64,000 bases of DNA, taken from positions 6,873,487-6,937,486 of the forward strand of contig OW203738.1 of NCBI GenBank assembly GCA_934045075.1, written 5' to 3'. This document shows positions 12,001 through 24,000 of this stretch, piece after piece. The DNA is from Yponomeuta sedellus. Its lineage: Eukaryota; Arthropoda; Insecta; Lepidoptera; Yponomeutidae. A program made the position numbers and the translations under genes. The notes beneath the pieces were generated by a model. It ran no database searches, was not told the DNA's origin, and saw only the letters and a list, made by a program, of their open reading frames with translations. The first letter of the stretch is position 1. Each line of letters begins with the position of its first letter.

Positions 12001-15000
12001 CCCGTGCTGAATATATCGTAACCTTCCTGCGATGCAGGAAGTCACATAGCCTAAGCGCTAGTTCACACATGGCGGAATCCGTGCGGATGCAAATCGCGCG
12101 GTTAGACCGGGCGGATCTTATTTACATTAGCACCTATTAATTCGTTCATACCTGTCCGCGCGGATTGACAATCCGCACGGCTACCGCCACTCAACCGCTT
12201 CGCCTCTCATTGCATGGTCGCAGACACCAACTGCATAAGGTGCCTTGCGAAGCGCGGAAGCGCACGGAAAAATGCCACTAGCGGTAGTCACGAGCGCTTC
12301 GTCACGTGCTTTACTTGTTTTTTATTTACATGAATTACAATTTCTAAAAATACTCTCTATATTGTCCGCTTGTCTTACCTCTTGTCTGCAAGCTTCGACG
12401 ATCTTGGCAACTGACATGTCGCTGGTCGTGTTATTGCCAAATGCTGGTTGTAAGAAGTTGAAGACGTCCACACTGTAAACACCAAACAACCTTTAAGATT
12501 CGAGACATATTTCGTCCTGAGATAGCGCAACAAACGGACTGTACCATGTAATTATTCAACAGAAGGATTGCCTTAGGTTACTCTAAAGAAACATAATATT
12601 TTCTATACCCGAGATAATTTTTAGCTAAAGCATTTTCGTTCTTGTCAAGCTTCTTTTGCTCCAGTCAGACCTTTACGTCAGTTCATTTCCCGCCCGCAGG
12701 GAAATAACGTCACACAGCTAAGAGTGGCGTTATTTCCCTGCAGCCAAATAGATAGTGCTCGAATATTATGAAGCTTCTAAGTGCTTCCAGGTCTTAACTT
12801 AATGTAGAGTTAAGTATTCCCCTTACCAAGTCTCGTCTTCCTTCCCGTCCAGTCCAACCTTTGCATCGGCCTGGAGCATGGAGACCGTTTTGTTTCTGCC
12901 CGTCTGCATCGTGACAATGGGCGTGGCAGTGTTCCCCTGCTGGCCAAACAGCGAGTGCTCGAAGCTAGACACGTACTGGCAAGCTGCGAAGATATGCTCC
13001 CAGCACTCTGGCGCTTTGGATCCCAGCTCCAGGCCTCCTGTGGATTTAGAAGCGGTAGATTTATGGCTGTAGATAAGATGAAGATAGCTCAAGACGACCA
13101 GGTCATCCGAAGGAAACATGGAAAAGATCAGTCCAGAAAGACAGAAACTATGACATACATGGGCAAGCATGATCGACCTGGGCTAAAAAGAGAGAAACAG
13201 AAGAAACTTTTGTCGGTTCAAGCCACTCGGAGGACTAAATGTTCGGTCTCGCTCGGATTGAAGAGATATTTGACTGAACACTCAGCTAGGCGGACGTACG
13301 ATAGGTGGTCAAGACAACAGGTTTTATTTTATTTATTCAATTACACGTGGAAATTAACAGATTTCTCCAAATCATTTGAATGCTAATGTATTACTGTTTA
13401 AAGATAACAATTAAGTTTTTACAGTACCGTACTCGGCTTAAATAAATGAATAAACGGCTTAGGATGACAACTTATCGAGAGCGCGTGCGTGGCAGTATGT
13501 GGTGGACGCACCTGTGATGAGTATGTCTAGCGAGAGCGCGTGCGTGGCAGTATGTGGTGGACGCACCTGTGATGAGTATGACTAGCGAGAGCGCGTGCGT
13601 GGCAGTATGTGGTGGACGCACCTGTGATGAGTATGACTAGCGAGAGCGCGTGCGTGGCAGTATGTGGTGGACGCACCTGTGATGAGTATGACTAGCGAGA
13701 GCGCGTGCGTGGCAGTATGTGGTGGACGCACCTGTGATGAGTATGACTAGCGAGAGCGCGTGCGTGGCAGTATGTGGTGGACGCACCTGTGATGAGTATG
13801 ACTAGCGAGAGCGCGTGCGTGGCAGTATGTGGTGGACGCACCTGTGATGAGTATGTCTAGCGAGAGCGCGTGCGTGGCCAGTATGGTGGCGGCGGGCGGC
13901 GGCGCGACGGCGGCGCCGGCCAGCAGCGCCAGGATGTGGCTGCAGCGGCTCTGCAGGCTCAGCGTGTTGCTAACTCGCGCCGCCTGTGTAACGGGGAACG
14001 GTACAGCGCATCGTGGATCGTTACAGGCTGTCAAATTACGCCCGAACCAGGGAGGGTCCAAGTATTTTTTATTTAGCCCATAAACGTCCCACTGCTTAAA
14101 TTGGCACAGGCCTTCTCTCGGAGAGTGTATACACTCTGAAAGAAGGCCTGAGCCCACGCGTATCCACCGCGAATTGACAATTTTAAGTAATACTAAGTAA
14201 GACTAAAATTGCCGCAGCCACACCTCGCGAGAGATCTTTCGTCGCTTTAGAGGGATTATGAAGTTCTTGAGCCGGCCGCGGCCGTCGTCGGCCTGACTTT
14301 ATAGTTTACAAATTGTATATTATAAAGTCAGGCCCACGACGGCATTTGTTTGTATCCATTTGTGTAAACATTAGTAACCGTTTTGGTAAATAAATAATAA
14401 TTATTTATTTACCAAAAAAGTGACAAATGTTTTAATCTATTGACGGTACACCGACACAGGCGGAGTACAGGCTTTATTTAGTCTGCGAGTACAAGCGAAC
14501 TCGTATCGTAGCGACTATTTCAAATGCCGATTGCCATGGTGTCGTCAGTGGCTTAATTAACAGTTAATTATTTTAATGTTAAAATAAATTAAGAATATTC
14601 TTTATTGTACACTAGAAGAATCAAACATTTTTGTAATATTTTTTTTTGCGTCAGTACTTACAGTAGTTTCTTTTTGCAGACACTTTAGCACACAAAACAT
14701 CTTAGGTTTAAAATGTTACGACCATAAAAGGTAGCAAGAGACAGAATTAATCGTGACTGGTAGTGTTCAACGTTGAGAAAGGGGGGAAAATAAACGTTAG
14801 AATTTTGAAGTCAGTACAAAGCCTGCGATTCTGCTAACTGCTAAACTATTCTAAAACGACTGCTAAAAATAAAACCCTACATAAATCATGTATTCAGTCT
14901 CATCTAAAATGGCATTATTCACATGTCGAGATATACCTCAAAAACGTAAAAATACTTACTTTATGCAGTCCTTCCAAGCATAATATTGTAAGGCCTTCCC

Positions 15001-18000
15001 AAGCAACGCGTTTCTTCTTTCCAAAGTTATGGATCGAGATGATGCCGTTCAACTTTTGCCTGGTTCGGTACCTCGTCAGCGGGACACTCAATACCGTCAC
15101 CATGGAGTCCCAGATACACGTGAGGATCCTGGAAATGTGGACGTAGGAGAAGAAAAACGTTCAGTGAACACACATAATTATAGGTCTGGACATGTGGACG
15201 TAGAAGAAAAACGTTCAGTGAAGACACAAAATAGTGGTCTGGAAATGTGGACGTAGAAGAAAAACATTGAGTGCAGACACAAAATAGGGTCTAGAAATGT
15301 GAACGTAGGAGTAAAACGTTGAGTGAAGACACAAAATAGGGGGCTAGAAATGTGGACGTAGGAGAAGAAAAACGTTGAGTGAAGACACATAATAGGGGTC
15401 TTGAAATGTGTACGTAGAAGAAAAACGTTGAGTGCAGACACAAAATAGGGGTCTAGAAATGTGAACGTAAGAGAAGTAAAACGTTGAGTGAAGACACAAA
15501 ATAGGGGTCTGGAAATGTAGACGTAGGAGAAGAAAAACTTTGACTGAAGACGCAAAATAGGGGTCTGGAAATGTGGACGTAGGTGAAGAAAAACGTTGAG
15601 TGAAGACACAAAATAAAGGTCTGGAAATGTAGACGTAGGAGAAGAAAAACGTTGACTGAAGACGCAAAATAGGGGTCTGGAAATGTGGACGTAAGTGAAG
15701 AAAAACGTTGAGTGTAGACACAAAATGAAGGTCTGGAAATGTAGACGTAGGAGAAGAAAAACATTGACTGAAGACGCAAAATAGGGGTCTGGAAATGTGA
15801 ACGTAGGAGAAGTAAAACGTTGAGTGAATACACAAAATAGGGGTCTATAAATGTGGACGTAGGAGAAGAAAAACGTTGAGTGTGTGACGGTGCAAACCTC
15901 TTCACACCATTTTTATTTCTTTTTCTATCTATCATCTTTAAATTTTACTTAACAATACTTTTTATTAAAAAAATTTTTTTAATATATTTTTTTTAAATCG
16001 AAGAATGAAATAAAGGCCTGGAAATGTAGACGTAGGAGAAAAAAACCGTTGACTGAAGACGCAAAATAGGGGTCTGGAAATGTGGATGTAGGTGAAAAAA
16101 AGCGTTGAGTGAACACACAAAATAAAGGTCTGGAAATGTGGACGTAGGTGAAGAAAAACGTTGAGTGAAGACACAAAATAGGGGTCTGGAAATGTGGACG
16201 TAGAAGAAAAACGTTCAGTGACGACACAAAATAGGGGTCTTAAAGTGAAGAAGCAATTCCCATACATACGTAGTTTGGTTTTTCTTCACAAACGACATGA
16301 CGGATCGCAATTAAACTTTTTCAATACGTTTAGAGAACTCGAGGTATGATCGTGCTTAGAATTTATTGGAAATAAACTTTATCTCCAAAATTCTAGAAAT
16401 TCAAACTTTTATGATTCCGTAGAATATAGATCGGAAGGAGAAGAAAAAATACATTTATTTGTCACTACTTGCGGCTTCAAAAATAAAAAAAAACTGGCCA
16501 AGTGCGTCACGTAGGCCACGCATAGAGAAGTGTTCCGTAGTGTAGAAACAGGTTAGTTGTAATTATAGAATTTTTATCTTTGTTTCCTGGGAGTACTTTT
16601 CTTACACTACGTTAACTTTACGTTTTCAGGTGATCCATCTTTGACACAACATCTAGCTGTCAATAGCGTAAGTACAGAAACCCAGAAATGTATAACATTT
16701 GCAGTGCCCTTACAGGGTTCTTGGGACCCTTATTTATGCTATGACCTATTTTGTACAACATTAAGCAATAAACGAACTTGATATGTAAAACTGACCTCCT
16801 CGCCCACCGCAGGCTGGCTTGCTGTTGCGGAGTTTCATCGGTGCTATTGTACAGCATCGATACTTCTTTAAGCTTCTGCCAATCTGACATTACCGGGCTT
16901 TGATCTAGGCCTCCTAAATCTGAAATGATATATTTAATATAGTACCTACTCTTTATGTACCTAATTCTATTTTATTGCACTTACAAAATAAGGTCTATGG
17001 GAAAAAGATCTATCTATAGTATTATGGTTCAAACTAGGATTACCCAGATTAGCGTGAACAATGACATAAAAAATTTAACTTAATATATAAGGGACTACTG
17101 GTATATTTTCGCTGTAGGAACTTCGACCAAGGCCGAAGTTGTCGTCATGGTAAAGGTGTAAGTGAGTGATGATCACGATTCTTTAAAGAATATTGATGCA
17201 CTATGTATATTTCGTGTAGAATAAGTGTAACCAGTTATAGGCGGCCCAGGAAATGGAAGGAATAACGATTTGAAGTTTTTTTGTTCTTGATCCTCGAACT
17301 TAGATATGTAAGGCGGTTTTATTTTGTTTTCTGGTGTGTCCAATAAATAGTTCCAAACTCCCCCTCAATAATTAAGTCATAGAAATGAAATGAAATGAAA
17401 TGAAATGAAATGAAAAGGTTTTATTCAAAGTAGCACAGAAACTGCGGCTTAATGAACGTTACAATTCAAACTAGGTGTCCATTTCAAAATCTAGATCATT
17501 TAGGAGAAAAAATGGACAAAAAAACTCCTAACTTAGTCTTTTCAAAAGTCCTTAATTAACATAGTTTACATAATTATTTTGAACATAGAACTCATACATT
17601 GTACTGGCTTTCATTCCAGACCTCATTGTCATCTAAATAATCCTTTATGTTATAGTAGCCCTTTTGGCACAAAGTGTGCTTAACATATTTTTTGAACCGC
17701 GATTCAGGCAAGCTTAATATATCTTCAGGGATTTTATTATAGAAGCGTATACAATGCCCCATGAAGGATGTATTAACCTTTGCCAGCCTAAATAGTGGGA
17801 ACAAAAGTTTATGTTTATTTCTAGTATTTACATTGTGTTGGCTACCTAAAGTTTTAAAGTTACTGATATTTTTCCTAACGTACATAATGTTTTCATATAT
17901 ATACTGACTGGCAACTGTCAGGATGTTAGTTTCTTTAAAGAAATCTCTTAACGAATCTCTACTACCCAGCCTATAAATGAATCTGATCGCTCTCTTCTGC

Positions 18001-21000
18001 AAGACGAAGATGGTCTCAATGTCTGCTGCCCGTCCCCACAGTAGTATGCCATAGGACATAAGACTATGGAAGTAACTAAAATAAACAAGCCTAGCAGTTG
18101 CGACGTCAGTTAGTTCCCTAATTCTTTTGACTGCATATGCTGCTGAACTAAGCCTATTTGCTAATTTTTCTACATGAGGACCCCATTGAAGCTTTGCATC
18201 AATTGTGATACCTAGGAATACAGTTTCATTCACAAGGTCTAATTTGTCATTCCCCAGTAAAACATTGCTGTCTACCGTTTTGACATTTGGAAGAGTGAAC
18301 TTTATACATTTCGTCTTTTTTGAATTTAACAATAAGTTATTAGAAGTAAACCAATTTAGTACCCGAGAGAGAGCATTATTTGTATTGTCAAGGTCATTTT
18401 CTTGTCTCTTAATTTTAAAAATAAGTGACGTGTCATCTGCAAATAATACTATCTCTGACATATTTTGAACCATGAACGGCAAATCATTTACATATACGAG
18501 GAAGAGGAACGGCCCCAAAATCGATCCCTGTGGCACTCCTATCCTGACCTCTGACCCTGAAGATTTAGTTCTATTTATATCAGCTCTTTGAACTCTCCCT
18601 TCTAAATATGATGTTATAAGTTTTAGGCTATTCCCGTTTATACCATAGTGCTTTAATTTTAAAAGAAGTGTTTTATGGTCAACGCAATCAAATGCTTTCG
18701 ACAAGTCACAGAATACGCCTATAGCATCCTTGCGCTCTTCCCATGCACTAAATATATGTTTAACTAACATGACGCCGGCGTCCGTTGTAGAGCGCCCTTG
18801 CGTAAAGCCGAATTGCTGACCATGGAGAAGTTGATAGTCATTGAAATGTGTAAGCAGCTGACCTAGAACTATCTTCTCGAATATTTTACTCAAAACGGGT
18901 AGAACTGAGACTGGTCTGAAATTTGTGGGATCTTGCTTATCACCGCTTTTAAATAAAGGAACGAGCCTACTATATTTCATTAGATCAGGGAATATACCCT
19001 CATCTAAACATTTGTTAAAGATTTTGGCTAAATGGGGTGCTAGGGTATCGATTACTGAGCTAACTACTATTACTGACATACCCCATAAGTCCTCAGTTTT
19101 TTTAAGCTTTAGCTTTTTAAACGATTTAATCACGGTATGGGCTTCAATATAGTCGAACGAAAAATCGTGATGGCATGGGGGGACATTGTCTTTCAAAATA
19201 CTTTCAGCAAGAGCTGGAGAAGAGTCTAAAGGAGCTGTCGTTACAATTGGAACATTTGTAAAGAACTGTTCAAAAGCCGTAGCAATGTCTTCATTTGAGG
19301 TTATTAATTTATCATCTATTTTAAGTGAAAGTTCGCGATCTCCTGATTTGGATTTACCGGTTTCCTTATTTATAATAGCCCAAATTGTTCTGGATTTATT
19401 AGACGATTGAAGGATTTTTGATTTTATATGCTCACATTTTGCTTTGTGGCAGACGGCCTTAAATAATTTTGAATATAGTTTAACATACTGTATAAAACTG
19501 GGGTCATATGTGTATGTTTTTTTCTCATATAGTGCATATAGAGTGTCCCTGCTTTTTCGGATGCCGGCAGTAGCCCATTCACTAAATGCTACTTTATTTC
19601 TTTTTGATGATAACTTTTTTAATTTAAAAACTTTTTCAAAACTACCTGAAACAACTTTGAATAAATCTCCATAATGAGCATTTGCATTAGATAGCATAGA
19701 CTTTTAGTCCGGATCTACGGAGCAGAAGCTCTGCGAATCGGAGCGAAACCTGGTCGGACTTTTTCGATATAACAACACCCGTAATTAGATCCGGATTAAA
19801 AGTCTACAATGTTTAGACTATTTTTTTTTTATTTTTTTTTTTCATTTTTTTTTACGCTGCCTGCACGTAATACAGAGAATAGTGTAAAGAGGTTCGAAAT
19901 TTCACTGATGCCGTGAGTCGCCCATTGGCTCAATTGGTAGAGCGCTGGCACGGATAGTTGGCTATCCGTGCCAGCGCTCTCGCACGCAACCCGCAATTCA
20001 ACCCACAATTCGAACCCGCAACCTCTGGAGGTTGCGGGTTCGAATGCCGGCATGGGTGAAATTTTTAGCCTCTAAATACCTAGGTTTTTAAAGTCTACAA
20101 TGTGTTGTGCTTACGAAAGTTTTAGTTCAAAAATAATTAAGTCAAGTCAGTTATAGCCACGCACCCGCCAGCAGGTGCACGAGCGCCAGGCCGGGGCGGC
20201 CGGCGTGCCGCAGCAGGTCACAGGCCAACACCTGCTGGTACAGCTCCCGCAGCCAGGTGGCCGATAAATACACCAGGAGTCCGTTGTCCTGGACTTCTTC
20301 CACGAACGCGTCTTCCGTCATCGGTATCACGGACTTCTGGAAAGTTTCCTGTTGTTTTACATCCGGGATGATAGGAAATAGAGAGATGGACAGACTGACA
20401 CGAGAGCGATTCGAACATAGCTACGTAAGATACGCCCGTGGGCATTGTGAACACTGTTGCATAATACTTAGGAATGGATAATACTTACGAAGAGTACGAA
20501 CGGAGTTGACCGAAAATAAATATGTTTAGATTCTGACTACATTATAATGTAATTACCATTCCCCCCATAGTTTTAACGATGAATATCTACTACACTACTT
20601 CAGGAGTTCGTTCAAAGTTGCAAGGTTAGAACAACAGGATAATTTCATAGCGCAGCGCGTCCATCAAAGATTTGCAATGTAGTATTGAACTTAAAAAGGA
20701 AAACCATTACTTGAAGTACTGTGGGTTCCGAAATAAATGTTCTTTTTTTGCAGTTTCAATCAGTGTAAACAACGCAGCGAAGGTAGCCAGATAGATACCA
20801 TACTCATCTATCTAGTAGTGGCCGCAGTATAGCAGATGTTTTTGCAACCTTAGTGACAAACGCAACGCACCGTATGTGGCTAAGATGCCGTCCACGCACG
20901 TAGATCAAAGTAGGTTCCGTATAGCAGTTGGTAATCCTCAGTCTTAGAGTCAAAAGCGGTACATCGTAACTGACCATACCATCTACATCCAGCCACGACT

Positions 21001-24000
21001 TACCGTGGGTTCCGTATAGCAGTTTGTCCTTCGCAGCCTCAGCGTCAAAAGCAGCGAAGCATAACTGACCAGATATGTACCATCCTCATCCAGCCGTGAC
21101 TCACCGTGGGTTCCGTATAGCAGTTGGTCCTTCGCAGCTTCAGCGTCAAATGCAGCGCAGCATAACTGAACAAATAGATAACATCCTCATCCAGTCGTGA
21201 CTTACCGTGGGTTCCGTATAGCAGTTGGTCTTCCGCAGCCTCAGAGTCAGAAGCAGCGCGGCGTAAGTGGCCAAGTAGATGCCATCCGCATTCATGATGC
21301 AGGCCGTGGCTGGGGGTTGCGACGCGTTATGTTGGCAGCACTTGGACGCAAACTCTTGCATTGCCTCGTCCACCTAGAACATTTCAAACGTGTTATACAG
21401 GAATAGGAATAAGAATGAAATAAAAATAAAGTTAAAGTCGCTGGAAATAATCTTATCGTAATACAGCGTGCGCAAAATAAAATATTACGATCTATCTCAA
21501 ACGCAGCATGGTATACCAGGAATAATGAGATAAATTAATACCTTGAGATCCCTATAGTGGTTGAGGAACTAAAATTGTATGGGCTTAGGTATAAAGAACG
21601 ACTGGCACATCACAAGAATCCACTGGCTGCTGCACTGCTTGATACCAGACACAATGTCAGGCGACTGAGGCGAAAACACGTCATTGATGACAAATCTACT
21701 GAGGATGTATAGTCAAAAATTCAATGACTATACTCTTAACGCCAGATCTACCCAGAAACCATCTGATTATAGCCAAACAAGAGGTGATGGCAGATACATA
21801 GAAGAGAAAAAAAGTCGGTGGTAATGGAGCGGTTGAACGGCGGCTTCTCATTCTGGAGGTTGTGGGTTCCAATCAATACCAATGAGTTTGTTTTCTAAGT
21901 TACGTAAATTTTTGAAGTTATAGTAGCAATACCACTCGCTAAACGTGAAGGAAAACAACGTGAGTGAACCTGAGTGTCTGAGGTGTTCACATACCTCTGC
22001 GCTTGAAATCACCAATCCGCGATGGGCACGCGTCGTGATTAAGTCCTGTCTAAGAAAAGGCCTGTGCCCTACAATGGGATGTATTATAGTATATTATTAT
22101 CACACCTATAGGGTACAAGCCTTTTCTTAGAGTTGCTATGGACTTAATCATGGTGAAGCTGGACTTAGCCAATATTTACCGTTGGTGAACAGTTTGGACA
22201 TGGATTCTGATCTGCAGTAAATAGATCTATGAAACTACAGCTTACTTCGATGCAAGTCCTCAATTGCAGTAACTTGGGAATGAGGGAGTTCTGCAATGTC
22301 TTCACGAACTGCTTTGCGTTGTGTCTTTCTAAGTCCACATTGCCGGCTGGTACTTGGCACCTATAAAAAAATAATTTTAGTTTCTTAACTTCATATTACC
22401 TCTCGTTATCACATGGAGTCATCCTCTTTTTCTGTTTGTTCTAGAATTAGAATTAGACTGAATAGTCTAATGGACACTAAATACATATATACAATTAGGT
22501 GCTGTGACCAGGATTCAACAAGTAAAAAATCATAGAAGAAAAAATTAACAGAAAATCTATAGTTTGTCCCACCTGCCAAGATTCAAGGTCTTCGGAATGG
22601 TCTTCTTCAGCTTAACTGGAGAGTCGCTCTCGGTGTCATTGGAAGAGGACGGGTTGTTGGCACGGGAAGGGAGAAACACGTTGTCGTTATCAGAGTCCGC
22701 CTCTGCGTCGCTGCCTGAGCTTACATTTTCTGGACCGGAAGTGTCTGGTAATAAAATACGCATCGATTGAAAGCCTTCTCTCTTGAGAGTTTTATTCTAG
22801 GTTTGGCGCCCGAACTGGGGTGTCAAGTTATTAGCCATAGAAAGTTCCCTTTAGTGAAAGAAATCACTCGGCTCAAACTGGTCTCTTCCGGAGTAAACTA
22901 ATTAAATTAGTTTAGTTTTAAAGATTTCAAAAATGTCCCGAGTGTTTGAACTATAATGGAATGGTAGTAAGCATATGGAATAATAGATAGAAATGGATCA
23001 CCTGAGGAGTCATCGTCCTTTTCTTCGCTCTGTAGCACCGCTACTACATCTCTGAAAACGCAATTTTTTTGGTATATTATCACATTCAGGTAACGAGTAA
23101 AATTGCAAAAAAATTTATTCACATCATCACCTGGTTATGCGGGTAAATTACAATTTGAACTTTGGACCATTCTGATCTTAAAACAAAAAATATTTCACAT
23201 GAAGTTAGCTCACCTATACGGACTAGGCAACCTAGCCAAAGTCTGATAAGTCAGGGGGCCTGTGTAGTCAGCGTCCTGTAGTTTCGGCCATTGCTTCAGC
23301 ATTACAGCGGCTATGTCTTCAGGCATATATTCGTTTGAATCGACGCAGAGCTTTTCCAGAGCGTCCAGAAGAGAGACCACGCACTCTACTGCTGCCGCTA
23401 CAATGTCGGGGTTGCCGCTGCGACCGCACTCTTCTATGCCGTCCATTATTCTGGTGAAATACGGAGAAGTTTATTTGAGGGAATCAGTTTCATGTTCCGA
23501 AATGGCCTATTGAAATAACAAATGTTTAGAAGAAAAAAACAAACTTACATTTCTATCTATTAATGTTGGACCATTGAAATGACTTCGTCGAAAAATATAT
23601 TTAATATAGCTGAGGATATCCCGTTTGCAACCAGATTCTGCTGTTGGCCATGGAGATACTTGAAATAAAATCGAAACATAATGCTATTTAACCCGTGACG
23701 ATGAGGCACAGGTTCTGTGCGATGAGGTATAGGTTTCCAATTTAGGGGTATGACGACATTTTAAAGACTTACTCTGTGTAGTCACTTAAGTCCTGAGCAC
23801 AGTGCTTCTAAGATGGAACGCAGCCACTAGTTACTCACTGCCTGACGCTCGCCATATCGTCGCTATGCGTCTCGTGGCCACTGTCCGCCGTCCTAAGCAG
23901 AACAAGCCGCTTCTGCAATCCTGCAGAGCCCGACACTGCGGAGCGGCTCGATACGGTGTAACACCGATGGGTTTGCATCCGGCGGTACAGTGATTTTTAG

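Noticed and set aside
13477..13861. Regular array considered as CRISPR
   Set aside because: Units are contiguous without unique spacers, contain exon sequence and lie in a eukaryotic intron.
15178..16267. Overlapping minus-strand open frames of 100-180 codons rich in Phe, Ser and Leu
   Set aside because: They follow the minisatellite unit in several frames at once and lack any domain; they are a repeat artefact, and the AG of each unit is an intron acceptor motif.
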